From: Lachnospiraceae bacterium
GTDB taxonomy: Bacteria; Bacillota; Clostridia; Lachnospirales; Lachnospiraceae
Length of the DNA stretch: 64,000 bases
Direction of reading: 5' to 3'
Assembly: GCA_003862155.1 (NCBI GenBank)
Contig: QOUV01000009.1
Span: 19,727 to 83,726 of the forward strand
Part shown: one piece after another, positions 34,199 through 43,082 of the stretch
Position numbering within the stretch: position 1 is the first letter of the stretch
Layout: every line of letters begins with the position of its first letter
Notes under the pieces: generated by a model
The model's database searches: none
What the model was told of the DNA's origin: nothing
What the model saw: the letters and a program-made list of their open reading frames with translations, nothing else
Translations under genes and position numbers: made by a program

Positions 34199-37138
34199 AT
34201 GCATTTTATAGGAATTACAGGAGGGGTCGGAGCCGGTAAGAGCGAGGTTCTGAATTTCCTTGAAAAAAATTACAACGTAGAGGTCCTGCGCTCGGATGAT
34301 CTCGCTAAGCAGCTGATCCTTCCGGGTCACGCCTGCTATGACATCATCAGGGAGCAGTTCAAGAATGAAAATATCTGGGGCCGCGAGGTGGCATCGGCTC
34401 CGGGTAAGCCGCTTATCGACAAGGGAAGGCTCGCTAAGCTTATTTTCACAGATGAGGCCAAGCGCAGGAAATACGACGATATCGTTCACCCTGCAGTGCG
34501 GGAGGAGATCATCCGCCGCGCCGAATATGCAAGGAAGAGCAGGGAGGTCGATGTATTTTTCTTAGAGGCTGCTCTTCTGATCGAGGAAGGCTACAAGCAG
34601 GTCTGCGATGAGCTCTGGTACATCTATGCTCCGGTCGGAGTCAGGAGAATGAGACTTAAGAGCTCACGCGGCTATACCGATGAGAAGATCGACCAGATAC
34701 TGGCTTCGCAGCTTCCGGACGACGAGTTCAGGAATGCCTGTGACGTCGTCATCGACAATACCAGGGGTATGGAGGACAATTTTTCAGCTGTGAGTAAAGA
34801 GATGGACAGACTCCTTGCGGAAGACAGGAGGAAGCACATTATAGAGGTAAAAGAGGCGGAAGATGACACTATAGAGCTTCCGGATAATGCCGATGAGCTG
34901 GTCTACAGTCTCGATATCGGCACCAGAAATGTCGTCGGAACCGTCGGATACCAGACAGAGGATGGCAGTTTCACCGTTGTCGCGATGAAGAGCAGAGAGC
35001 ACAAGAGCCGTGCGATGCTCGACGGACAGATTCACGACATCGGAAAAGTTGCTGACATTATAAGAGAAGTGACTGACGACCTCGACGAACAGCTCGGAAC
35101 CAGACTTCACGACGTCTGCATCGCAGCCGCCGGCCGTGTGCTTCGCACTGTAACGACCAGAGTCGAGATGGATTTCGACGAGGAGAGAGTTGTCACAGGA
35201 GAAGATATTAATACCTTAGACCTGATGGGAGTAGATCAGGCGCAGCGGGATATAAATATGGACGGCGGACCGTACAGATTTTACTGTGTAGGCTATTCGC
35301 CGATGAAGTATTACCTTAACGGCGAGCTCTTTTCAAATCTCGAAGGGCACAAGGCAAGCCGCGTGGAGGAAGTTATTATCGTGACTTTCCTTCCTGAGGA
35401 CGTTGTAGACGGCCTCTATTCTGCGGTCGAGAGAGCCGGACTTTCAGTCATGAACATGACTCTCGAGCCTATTGCCGCTATTGCCGTCGCAATCCCTAGA
35501 AATTACAGAATGCTTAATATCGCACTTGTCGATGTAGGTGCCGGAACCTCCGATATCTGCATTACGAGGGACGGAACGATCACGGCCTACGGCATGATAC
35601 CGTTCGCCGGCGACGAGCTGACGGATGTCCTCGTGCAGGCTTATCTCGTGGATTTTGACACGGCTGAGCAGATAAAGAAGGACTCGACTGTAAAGGAAAA
35701 GGTCACATATTCTGATATCATGGGAATCGAGCACACAATCCCGGCCAAGGATGTCTGGAAGATCACTGACCCTGTCATGGAAAAAATCACCGACGCCGTC
35801 GCAGAGAAGATCATCGAGTTAAATGGAGATAGGACTGTGGCTGCAGCTTTCGTAGTCGGTGGTGGCGGAAAAGTCCACGGCTTTACGACACATCTGGCAG
35901 ACAAACTCGGAGTCGTTCACGAGCGGGTGGCTCTCCGTGGCGAAGAAGTCATGAAGAATATCACCTTCCCGGATGGAATACATAAGGACCCGCTCTATGT
36001 TACTCCGATAGGTATCTGCCTGAATTATTACGAGCAGAAGAACAACTTTATAATGATCCACTTCAACGGTGAGATCATGAAGCTTTTCGACAATGGTCAT
36101 CTGAAGATTGTAGATGCCGCCATGCAGAGTGGCATGGACACCGAAGAGCTTTTCCCAAAGCGTGGAAAAGAGACGAGATTTACTGTAAATGGCGAGGAGA
36201 GGATGGTCCGCGGCACCGAGGGCGAGTCGGCCCGTGTCATGATGAATGGACACGAGGCATCGCTTAATACGATACTTATTCCGAACGCCACAGTAACGAT
36301 CACCGGTTCCACCGCTGGAAATCAAGGCGTTATGCGTATTGAGAGTCTCGACGAGTATTCGAAGTCGTTTATCTCGTTTATTGTGAATGGGACCAAGATA
36401 AAATGCCCGAAGTTTGTCGAGGTAAACGGTGAGCTCGAGCCTGGCTCTTACGAGATAAAAAATGGTGACAGCATTGAGACCAGAGATTTCTACACGGTCG
36501 GCGAGCTCGCGGCCTTTATGGACGTCGAGGTAGATCAGAACCACCAGATCCTCGTCAATTCAAATGTTGCCGACATGAATACGCTGATCTATGAGAACTT
36601 TGCTATAGACTGGACTGTGACCGGCTATGGCCACGATCAGGCAGTCTACCAGCCTTCGGATCTCGACGGCTACACGGATCTTTCGGACGTTCCGGAGAAA
36701 TCTGATTCTGATCTGGACGGCACAGAAGATACAGGAGTTGAAAAGATTTCAGGGGACAAAGAGAGTACAGCTGCAGAGACAGGAGAAGCTGCGGAATCAA
36801 AAACATCAGACAAAGAACAGACAGATTCTGAGTTTAAAGTTCCGGCAGGAGAGCCGGAGGCGCCTACAAATAGACCGGACAGGCCGTCCACTCCACTGAC
36901 TGAAGAAGCTGCTGACCAGATGGGCATTCCGAAAAATGTGATCTATGTTACCTTCAATGGTGCAAAGGTCAGCCTCTCTGGCAGAAACGACTATATTTTC
37001 GCTGATGTCCTGGCTAAAGTGAACTTCGATGTGGGTCAGGCCAACGGACGTACAGTAACGGCTTTGAGAAACGGTGTCAAATGCGGTTACGCCGATGCCA
37101 TCAAAGATGGCGATGAACTGAGGATTGATTTAGAATGA
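34199..37138 (+). CDS. coaE: Fusion of dephospho-CoA kinase with an FtsA-like actin-family ATPase
   Basis: 979 residues in one frame. Residues 1-205 are a complete dephospho-CoA kinase (P-loop GITGGVGAGKSEV, LRSDDLAKQL, HPAVREEI, FLEAALLIEEG), the last step of CoA synthesis. After a ~25-residue linker, an actin-like ATPase follows: VYSLDIGTRNVVGTVGY (about 235), EEVIIVTFLPEDVVDGLYSA, ALVDVGAGTSDICITRDG (about 443) and AAFVVGGGGKVHGF (about 551), as in FtsA/PilM-type proteins. Beta-rich domains, an acidic low-complexity linker (about 830-890) and a small C-terminal beta-grasp-like unit ending DGDELRIDLE complete it. No stop codon or clear internal start separates the halves. polA-coaE adjacency is common in Firmicutes; the fusion is the odd part. 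Confidence 0.87.
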   Translation: MHFIGITGGVGAGKSEVLNFLEKNYNVEVLRSDDLAKQLILPGHACYDIIREQFKNENIWGREVASAPGKPLIDKGRLAKLIFTDEAKRRKYDDIVHPAVREEIIRRAEYARKSREVDVFFLEAALLIEEGYKQVCDELWYIYAPVGVRRMRLKSSRGYTDEKIDQILASQLPDDEFRNACDVVIDNTRGMEDNFSAVSKEMDRLLAEDRRKHIIEVKEAEDDTIELPDNADELVYSLDIGTRNVVGTVGYQTEDGSFTVVAMKSREHKSRAMLDGQIHDIGKVADIIREVTDDLDEQLGTRLHDVCIAAAGRVLRTVTTRVEMDFDEERVVTGEDINTLDLMGVDQAQRDINMDGGPYRFYCVGYSPMKYYLNGELFSNLEGHKASRVEEVIIVTFLPEDVVDGLYSAVERAGLSVMNMTLEPIAAIAVAIPRNYRMLNIALVDVGAGTSDICITRDGTITAYGMIPFAGDELTDVLVQAYLVDFDTAEQIKKDSTVKEKVTYSDIMGIEHTIPAKDVWKITDPVMEKITDAVAEKIIELNGDRTVAAAFVVGGGGKVHGFTTHLADKLGVVHERVALRGEEVMKNITFPDGIHKDPLYVTPIGICLNYYEQKNNFIMIHFNGEIMKLFDNGHLKIVDAAMQSGMDTEELFPKRGKETRFTVNGEERMVRGTEGESARVMMNGHEASLNTILIPNATVTITGSTAGNQGVMRIESLDEYSKSFISFIVNGTKIKCPKFVEVNGELEPGSYEIKNGDSIETRDFYTVGELAAFMDVEVDQNHQILVNSNVADMNTLIYENFAIDWTVTGYGHDQAVYQPSDLDGYTDLSDVPEKSDSDLDGTEDTGVEKISGDKESTAAETGEAAESKTSDKEQTDSEFKVPAGEPEAPTNRPDRPSTPLTEEAADQMGIPKNVIYVTFNGAKVSLSGRNDYIFADVLAKVNFDVGQANGRTVTALRNGVKCGYADAIKDGDELRIDLE

Positions 37139-37941
37139 TGGAGATGTTTTCAATAGCGAGCGGGTCGAGCGGCAACTGCATCTGCGCGGGAAACGACGAC
37201 ACACACGTGATGATCGATGCCGGGATTTCCGGAAAAAAGATCGAGGCCGGTATGAATACCTACGATCTTACGACAAGAGATATGGCCGGTATTCTCGTGA
37301 CGCACGAGCATATTGACCATGTGTCGGGACTCGGCGTCGTGATGCGCCGTTACGGTCTTCCGGTCTATACGACGGAGGGCACGATAAAGGCAATCTTAAG
37401 AGATGGCCGTATAGGAAAAGTCGACGAGAGTCTTTTTCATGTGATAGAGCCTGATCAGGTTTTTCAGATTGGAAGTCTCCTTGTAAAGCCAATCCGCATC
37501 TCGCATGATGCAGCCGATCCGGTGGCCTACATCATAAGAGATGGCAGCAACGGCAAAAAAGTCGGAGTCATTACTGACCTAGGAAAATATGATGACTACA
37601 TAGTTTCAAACATTAAGGGCCTTTCGGCCGTGCTCCTCGAGGCAAACCACGATGTGAACATGCTCGAGGTCGGGCCTTACCCTTATCAGCTCAAACGCCG
37701 TATTTTAAGCGATTACGGGCATCTGTCAAATAATCTCTCGGGGCAGCTTCTCGGAAAAATTTTAAATGACAATATGGAGCACGTATTCTTAGGCCACCTT
37801 TCGGAGCAGAACAACTACGGCCGCCTGGCGCTTGAGACTGTCTGCGACGAGGTGACTGATGGCGACAATCCTTACAAGGGCCGTGATTTCAATATTACAG
37901 TCGCTTCTAGGCATGAAGTTTCAGAGCGGGTAATTGTATGA
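37135..37941 (+). CDS. YycJ/WalJ-type MBL-fold hydrolase
   Basis: 268 residues. MFSIASGSSGNCICAG at the start, metal site THEHIDHVSGL (about 60), RISHDAADPVAY, GVITDLGKYDDYI and VFLGHLSEQNNYGRLALETV match the YycJ family, linked in Bacillus to WalRK-related cell wall control and possibly DNA repair. Its ATG overlaps the previous stop (ATGA), so it is translationally coupled to the coaE/ftsA-like gene. Confidence 0.9.
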   Translation: MMEMFSIASGSSGNCICAGNDDTHVMIDAGISGKKIEAGMNTYDLTTRDMAGILVTHEHIDHVSGLGVVMRRYGLPVYTTEGTIKAILRDGRIGKVDESLFHVIEPDQVFQIGSLLVKPIRISHDAADPVAYIIRDGSNGKKVGVITDLGKYDDYIVSNIKGLSAVLLEANHDVNMLEVGPYPYQLKRRILSDYGHLSNNLSGQLLGKILNDNMEHVFLGHLSEQNNYGRLALETVCDEVTDGDNPYKGRDFNITVASRHEVSERVIV

Positions 37942-37977
37942 TATAAGTGTCGAAAGTCACGCGTTGACCGCCAAATC

Positions 37978-38068
37978 ATTGTATAAAATACAATTACCTA
38001 TTTTTTTAAAACAATCACATATCATTTTTCGTTATATAATGGTCTGGTGGTTAAAGGGTTGACCACCA
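37978..38068 (+). promoter_or_regulatory. Small palindromes ahead of the ACT-domain gene
   Basis: ATTGTAT-AAA-ATACAAT (37978-37994) is a perfect palindrome. TGGTGGT (38045-38051) pairs with ACCACCA (38062-38068) just before the gene. The phrase GTTGACC-CCAA occurs twice (near 37963 and 38059). They may be operator or leader structures; TATATAAT at 38033-38040 could be a -10 element. Confidence 0.35.
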
Positions 38069-38119
38069 AGCCATAATATTTTGGCAGGATTTATTTTGGA
38101 AAAAGGAAAAGGAGCAAAA

Positions 38120-38401
38120 ATGGAAAGTAAGAACCGCACCATTATCAGTGTAGTCGGAAAAGATGCAGTGGGCATCATCGCAAAGGTATGCACATACCTG
38201 TCAGATCATCACGCAAATGTCCTCGATATTTCGCAGACGATCCTCGATGGTTTCTTTACGATGATGATGATCGTAGACACCAGCGCCGCAGATCAGTCGT
38301 TCGGCGATATTCAGAAAGGTCTGGCCGACGTCGGCAAAGATATCGGAGTCGACATCCGCTGCCAGAAGGAAGAAATTTTTGAAATGATGCACAGAATCTG
38401 A
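38120..38401 (+). CDS. ACT-domain protein (UPF0237 type)
   Basis: 93 residues, a single ACT domain: RTIISVVGKDAVGIIAKVCT, ANVLDISQTILDGFFTMMMI. Such stand-alone ACT proteins are thought to sense amino acids. It is typically paired with a DUF711 gene, as here (38756). The ATG at 38120 follows AAAAGGAGC. Its stop codon TGA is the first codon of a TGACCGAAAGC repeat end. Confidence 0.9.
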   Translation: MESKNRTIISVVGKDAVGIIAKVCTYLSDHHANVLDISQTILDGFFTMMMIVDTSAADQSFGDIQKGLADVGKDIGVDIRCQKEEIFEMMHRI

Positions 38402-38580
38402 CCGAAAGCTTCGGGATGAGAACGAGGCTAAGGCGAAGTTCGAATCCGAAGCGAGGGCGTTCTCTTAGGTCAGCGATTGCTATGAGCGCTTAGGCGGCGT
38501 ATTTTGCCGCCTTACGCGCGTTGCATGCAAGTCACTTGCAGCACAATCCATAGGCTAAGTGCGAGCTTAACGTAGAGAAC
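38399..38580 (+). repeat. Stop-codon-linked hairpin element, locus 1
   Basis: Starts with TGACCGAAAGC at the stop of the ACT gene. Module 1: GCTTCGG (38408-38414)/CCGAAGC (38446-38452), inner GAAC (38420-38423)/GTTC (38438-38441). Module 2: GTTCTCT (38459-38465)/AGAGAAC (38574-38580), enclosing AGGCGGC/GCCGCCT (38492-38512) and TGCAAG-TCA-CTTGCA (38526-38540). The remaining 38581-38755 shows no recognisable feature. It separates two genes that are normally neighbours. Confidence 0.75.
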
Positions 38581-38755
38581 TTCCTTGTTCAGCCTGTACA
38601 ATAGATAACGGATGTCACAGCTGATGGCTCCCAACGCGACAATCGTTCGCCATTCATCTGTGGCAGCCGTCATCCCCAAAGTCCAGGTTTACAGACTAAC
38701 GTGCCAAATACGAAATGGGATGTTTTAAAAACTTTCCAGGTATTGTGAGGATTAC

Positions 38756-40120
38756 ATGATTAACATATTAGAAGTCGAAGAGACCAACCGCATGGTCTCG
38801 GACGAAAACCTTGACGTCAGAACCATTACGATAGGTATCAGCCTTTTTGACTGTATCGATTCTGATCTCGACAAATTAAACGAAAATATTTACAAAAAGA
38901 TTACGACAGTGGCAAAGGACCTTGTTCCGGTCGGAGATAAGATTGAGAAGGAATTCGGAATCCCGATCGTACACAAGAGGATTTCGGTAACACCGATTGC
39001 GATGATCGGTGCCGCCGCATGCCACAGCCCAAAGGACTATGTGACGATCGCAAAGACACTCGATAAGGCCGCCAAAAAGGTCGGAGTTAATTTCCTCGGG
39101 GGCTATTCTGCAATCGTAAGCAAGGGTATGACTACTCAGGACAAGATGCTTATCGAGTCTATCCCTGAGGCCCTCTCGTCGACTGATTTCGTCTGCTCAT
39201 CTGTAAATGTCGGCTCGACGAAGACCGGCATAAATATGGATGCCGTCCGCCTTCTGGGCCAGATCGTAAAAGATACGGCGCTCGCCACTGAGGAGAACGA
39301 TTCCCTCGGCTGCGCGAAGCTCGTTGTATTCTGCAACGCTCCTGATGACAATCCGTTTATGGCAGGCGCATTCCACGGCGTTTCAGAGGCTGACGCGATA
39401 ATAAATGTCGGCGTCTCAGGCCCTGGCGTTGTAAAGACTGCTTTAAGCCATGTCAGAGGCGAGTCATTCGAAGTCCTCTGTGAAACTATAAAAAAGACTG
39501 CATTCAAGATTACAAGAGTTGGTCAGGCTGTTGCCAAAGAGGCCAGCAGGATGCTCCATATCCCGTTCGGTATCATTGACCTCTCGCTCGCTCCGACACC
39601 GGCTGTCGGTGATTCTGTAGCTGACATCCTCGAGGAGATTGGCGTTGAAAAGGCCGGCGCTCCGGGAACTACGGCTGCGCTTGCACTTTTAAACGATCAG
39701 GTTAAGAAGGGCGGAATCATGGCTTCTTCTTATGTCGGTGGCCTCTCCGGTGCTTTCATTCCGGTTTCAGAAGATCAGGGAATGATCGACTCCGTGGAAG
39801 CCGGCGCGCTTACTATTGAAAAGCTCGAAGCCATGACCTGCGTCTGCTCTGTTGGCCTGGATATGATCGCAATCCCTGGTGATACAAAGGCCACTACGAT
39901 CTCCGGTATTATTGCCGATGAGATGGCTATCGGAATGGTAAACCAGAAGACGACAGCTGTCCGCCTGATCCCGGTTATCGGAAAGACAGTGGGAGATTCC
40001 GTAGAGTTCGGCGGCCTTTTGGGACACGCACCTATTATGCCTGTAAACCAGTTCGACTGCCAGGATTTCGTAAACCGCAAAGGCAGGATTCCGGCGCCGA
40101 TACACTCGTTCAAGAACTGA
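38756..40120 (+). CDS. DUF711/UPF0210 PFL-like protein
   Basis: 454 residues, the standard length of the UPF0210 family. Seen are [89 protein letters not shown] and [18 protein letters not shown]. Structurally this family is related to glycyl-radical enzymes of the PFL type but lacks an established reaction. It ends in TGACCGAAAGC, like the ACT gene. Confidence 0.93.
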   Translation: MINILEVEETNRMVSDENLDVRTITIGISLFDCIDSDLDKLNENIYKKITTVAKDLVPVGDKIEKEFGIPIVHKRISVTPIAMIGAAACHSPKDYVTIAKTLDKAAKKVGVNFLGGYSAIVSKGMTTQDKMLIESIPEALSSTDFVCSSVNVGSTKTGINMDAVRLLGQIVKDTALATEENDSLGCAKLVVFCNAPDDNPFMAGAFHGVSEADAIINVGVSGPGVVKTALSHVRGESFEVLCETIKKTAFKITRVGQAVAKEASRMLHIPFGIIDLSLAPTPAVGDSVADILEEIGVEKAGAPGTTAALALLNDQVKKGGIMASSYVGGLSGAFIPVSEDQGMIDSVEAGALTIEKLEAMTCVCSVGLDMIAIPGDTKATTISGIIADEMAIGMVNQKTTAVRLIPVIGKTVGDSVEFGGLLGHAPIMPVNQFDCQDFVNRKGRIPAPIHSFKN

Positions 40121-40446
40121 CCGAAAGCACAGAGACGAGGTCAAGCGTAAGCGCCGACCGAGTCATGTGCGAGGGCGTTCTTTGAGATTGCACGAAAGTT
40201 TCGAGATAAGACCGGGCAAAGCGAAGGTCGAATCCGAAACGAGGGCGTTCTTTGAGATTGCACGAAAGTTTCAAGATAAGACCGAGCAAAGCGAAGGTCG
40301 AATCCGAAACGAGGGCGTTCTTTGAGATTGCACGAAAGTTTCAAGATAAGACCGAGCAAAGCGAAGGTCGAATCCGAAACGAGGGCGTTCTTTGAGATTA
40401 ACGAGAACGAGCCGAAGGTGAAGCTCGAGTTTAGCGAAAAGAACTT
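40118..40446 (+). repeat. Stop-codon-linked hairpin element, locus 2, with 70-bp tandem repeat
   Basis: Begins TGACCGAAAGC at the DUF711 stop. Modules: GCACA (40127-40131)/TGTGC (40166-40170) with inner GGTC/GACC; three 70-bp tandem copies (from 40191, 40261 and 40331), each with GTTTC(G/A)/(C)GAAAC and inner GACC/GGTC; and GTTCTTT (40387-40393)/AAAGAAC (40438-40444). The 40322-40477 region stays open in the frame of the next gene, but only because the repeats lack stops there. Confidence 0.8.
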
Positions 40447-40477
40447 CCTTATATTCAAGTTTTTGGAGGAAAATAAC

Positions 40478-41203
40478 TTGTCTGACACAAGCACGAGAGA
40501 AGACACGAAGTTTCTCGAATGTGAAAAACAGTATATTTTTTATTTGTTGATATTCGCCGGAGGTGTCTTCGGCGGATATACTTTTGTACAGAGAGGTGGA
40601 ATTTTCTGCAACGCCCAGACTGCAAACCTCGTAATGCTTGCTATTCATCTGGGAAAAGGCGACTGGGGCGGAGCTCTCTATTATTTTATTCCGTTTACTG
40701 CATACTTAGGTGGAATAATGTTAAGCGAGCTGTTGGCATACTCTATCAAGCCGCTTCATCTGATGCGCTGGGACACGCTGTTAGTTGGCATCGAGGCAAT
40801 AGTCACTATCATACTTGGCTTTATTCCAAAGTCAGCGCCTGACCAGATCAGCCAGATTTCTTTGAATTTCCTGGCTGCTATGCAGTTCAACACTTTCAGA
40901 CAGGCCGAGGGCGTCGGTATGGCTACGACTTTTGTCACTAACCATGTAAGGCAGATGGGAAGCCACCTTGTTCAGTATCTTCACCACAGAAAACCGGAGA
41001 ATTTCAACCGTTTCAGAAGACATGCCCTGATGGTCGCCTTCTTTGTCGGCGGAGCCGCCGTCTGCTCATCTTTATGCATGATAGTTGGCGACTATGCCAT
41101 CTGGTGCGCGACCGGAGTCGAGATTTTCGTCTTCTTCCGCCTGCTTTATGCTGACCGCACCTACGAGAGTGAGCTTTTGTACAGAAAGCCGAAGGGACAC
41201 TGA
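40478..41203 (+). CDS. YoaK-like DUF1275 membrane protein
   Basis: 241 residues, about six membrane segments, with the family phrases GGVFGGYTFVQRGGIFCNAQ, TANLVMLAIHLGKGDW, FNTFRQAEGVGMATTFVTNH and VRQMGSHL. DUF1275 proteins are inner-membrane proteins of unknown transport or sensing role. I chose the TTG at 40478 because GGAGGAAAATAAC precedes it; upstream codons are repeat sequence. Array 1 begins right after the stop. Confidence 0.85.
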   Translation: MSDTSTREDTKFLECEKQYIFYLLIFAGGVFGGYTFVQRGGIFCNAQTANLVMLAIHLGKGDWGGALYYFIPFTAYLGGIMLSELLAYSIKPLHLMRWDTLLVGIEAIVTIILGFIPKSAPDQISQISLNFLAAMQFNTFRQAEGVGMATTFVTNHVRQMGSHLVQYLHHRKPENFNRFRRHALMVAFFVGGAAVCSSLCMIVGDYAIWCATGVEIFVFFRLLYADRTYESELLYRKPKGH

Positions 41204-41206
41204 GGT

Positions 41207-41935
41207 GGATTACGGAGTGAGGATAGAAAATGCTGCTGAGTCCGTAAGCCGAGCTTGTGAATTACGGACTGGAGATGGGAAATGAGTCTGAGTCCGTAAA
41301 CTGAGCTTGTGAATTACGGACTGGGTATGAAAAATGCTGCTGAGTCTGTAAAAGCAGTTAAGAGATTACGGACTGGAGATGGAAATTGAGATTGAGTCCG
41401 TAAGCTGATCTTGTGAATTACGGACTGGATATGGGAAATGAGTCTGAGTCCGTAAACTGAGCTTGTGAATTACGGACTGGGGATGGAAAATGCTGCTGAG
41501 TCCGTAAAAGCAGTTAAGAGATTACGGACTGGGGACGAAAAATAGCTGTGAGTCCGTAAATTGAGCTTGTGAATTACGGACTGGGGATGAAAAATGCAGC
41601 TGAGTCCGTAAATGAAGACAAGAGATTACGGACTGGGGACGAAAAATAGCAGAGAGTCCGTAAATTCAGTCAGTAGATTACGGATCGGAGTTGAAAAATA
41701 GCTGTGAGTCCGTAAATGAAGTCAGTAGATTACGGATTGGAGTTGAAAAATAGCAGAGAGTCCGTAAATGAAGTCATGGGATTACGGACTGGAGATGAGA
41801 AATGCTGCTGAGTCCGTAAATGAAGCCAGGAGATTACGGATTTGAGCTGAAAAATAGCAGTGAGTCTGTAAATCCAAGCATGAGATTATAGTTTTGAATT
41901 GAAAAAAGTTCTCCAGTTCGTAGTGATGCCCGGAT
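41207..41935 (+). repeat. Array 1: about 13 tandem units of a 52-bp hairpin repeat
   Basis: Units have a constant 52-base period: ATTACGGACT, a 20-base loop (such as GGGGATGAAAAATGCTGCTG), AGTCCGTAAA and a 12-base linker. TTACGGACT and AGTCCGTAA can form a 9-bp stem in each unit. Linkers fall into few types (CTGAGCTTGTGA, AGCAGTTAAGAG, TGAAGTCAGTAG), and units 2-4 resemble units 5-7, showing a three-unit duplication. The last unit decays near 41885. Ends with GCCCGGATGGGCG (about 41929). Loops and linkers are not unique, so this is not a CRISPR array. Confidence 0.9.
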
Positions 41936-41949
41936 GGGCGAAGTTAATA

Positions 41950-41990
41950 AACAAGTGCCAGGAGGATTGCCTCCTGGCACTTGTTTTGTT
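41950..41990. terminator. Bidirectional terminator between array 1 and the nuclease-like gene
   Basis: ACAAGTGCCAGGAGG (41951-41965), ATTG, CCTCCTGGCACTTGT (41970-41984), a perfect 15-bp stem followed by TTTGTT. It can end array 1 transcription and, on the other strand, that of the gene at 42049-42837. Confidence 0.85.
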
Positions 41991-42048
41991 ACAAGTAATT
42001 CCTGAATATGGCTGCATGTAGATAAAGTGTTTTTTTTATCATGCTGTG

Positions 42049-42837
42049 TCAAATATAAAATTCCCTGATGATATTATTTATAACGTTCATGGCGAGATTG
42101 ACATGCTCACTCTCAAATGTCAGGATAAGCTGTTTGCCCTGCATTATGCCATTCTTCTCGTAGGCGTTTATTTTTTGCAGATTTTTAATGAGATAATCGG
42201 AGTTTTCCATCATTCCAAGATGTTCGTGATAATATATATGGCCGGTTCGTTTGTTTAAAACTGTGAAATCGGGATATACGGAGCTGTAACCCTTCAGGTC
42301 GAGTCTGCATTCATACCTGAATGGGACGCCGGCATCTTTTAAGGCATTGGCAATCAGCAATTCGGACTTTGAGCGGTATCGTTTGCCATCGTTAGAAATA
42401 AATTCTTCGCTTATTTTGAAATCAAGCTTTGGGTATTCGGCCTCAGCCCATTGCTTTGCATATGTTTCCTTATCAATGCAGAGGGGTTGAACAAGCTCTT
42501 GTTTCATTGATGGAAGATGTCTGTAAATTTCTTCGATTGGAACTATGGAAATGCCTTTTAAGAATCTGGATATTATACCAAGTTCTTTTTTGGCACTTGA
42601 TAAAACTTTAGAGTGATAGTCCTTGGAAACAAGCTTTTCTGCCAGATCCTTGTCTTTCAGATATGTACGATTGAAATCAGAATCATCGCAAAAATAATAC
42701 TGCGCTCTGCCATGAGACCTCGATGCTATCAAATGTCCTTCTGGTGCTGACGCGAGTTTTTTCTCGCACGATGAGATGATTGTTTCCAGATACTTCTTCC
42801 TGGAATTGAGTAATGTGATAAGCTCTTCCCTTGTCAT
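42049..42837 (-). CDS. PD-(D/E)XK nuclease-like protein between two repeat arrays
   Basis: 262 residues. The N-terminal half is helical, with TREELITLLNSRKKYLETII and KELGIISRFLKGISIVP. The C-terminal half has the hallmarks of a restriction-endonuclease fold: YRSKSELLIANALKDAGVPF with a conserved Glu, YPDFTVLN with the metal-binding Asp, and YYHEHLGMM with Glu on the next strand, then KINAYEKNGI and KQLILTFES. I chose the ATG at 42837 because AAGGAGGGAGTCTCT precedes it. A strong promoter lies at 43010-43038 on this strand, giving a ~165-base leader with a CATTGTT/AACAATG hairpin (42976-42993). The substrate is unknown; a helicase-less free-standing form is unusual to me. Confidence 0.78.
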   Translation of the reverse strand: MTREELITLLNSRKKYLETIISSCEKKLASAPEGHLIASRSHGRAQYYFCDDSDFNRTYLKDKDLAEKLVSKDYHSKVLSSAKKELGIISRFLKGISIVPIEEIYRHLPSMKQELVQPLCIDKETYAKQWAEAEYPKLDFKISEEFISNDGKRYRSKSELLIANALKDAGVPFRYECRLDLKGYSSVYPDFTVLNKRTGHIYYHEHLGMMENSDYLIKNLQKINAYEKNGIMQGKQLILTFESEHVNLAMNVINNIIREFYI

Positions 42838-43009
42838 AGAGACTCCCTCCTTTTTAAAACCCCGTCCATTGTTGTGCATCCTTCTGCTGCACAATACTGG
42901 ACAAATCAACGCAGAATAATGAATCCAAAATCTCTGAAACACTTGGAATTTTCACTGACGACAGTTGGATTCATTCATTGTTTTTCAACAATGTGAAAAA
43001 GATACTGGA

Positions 43010-43038
43010 ATTATACCACGATTATAATGATTTGGCAA
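43010..43038 (-). promoter_or_regulatory. Promoter of the nuclease-like gene
   Basis: On the minus strand TTGCCA (43038-43033), 17 bases, TATAAT (43015-43010). Back-to-back with the plus-strand promoter at 43052-43080. Confidence 0.7.
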
Positions 43039-43051
43039 TTTTTTTTGAATT

Positions 43052-43080
43052 TTCACATATTTTATTCAGCACGATATAAT
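43052..43080 (+). promoter_or_regulatory. Promoter reading into array 2
   Basis: TTCACA (43052-43057), 17 bases, TATAAT (43075-43080). The first repeat unit begins at 43083, so transcription would start inside it and produce an array RNA. No coding region follows in the array. Confidence 0.6.
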
Positions 43081-43082
43081 TG

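Noticed and set aside
40322..40477. Longer N-terminus for the YoaK-like protein
   Set aside because: The extra 52 codons are hairpin-module sequence shared with non-coding places; the TTG at 40478 has a strong GGAGGAAAATAAC site.
42838..42942. Longer start for the nuclease-like protein
   Set aside because: The additional 35 residues lack a ribosome site, while AAGGAGGGAGTCTCT stands directly before the ATG at 42837.
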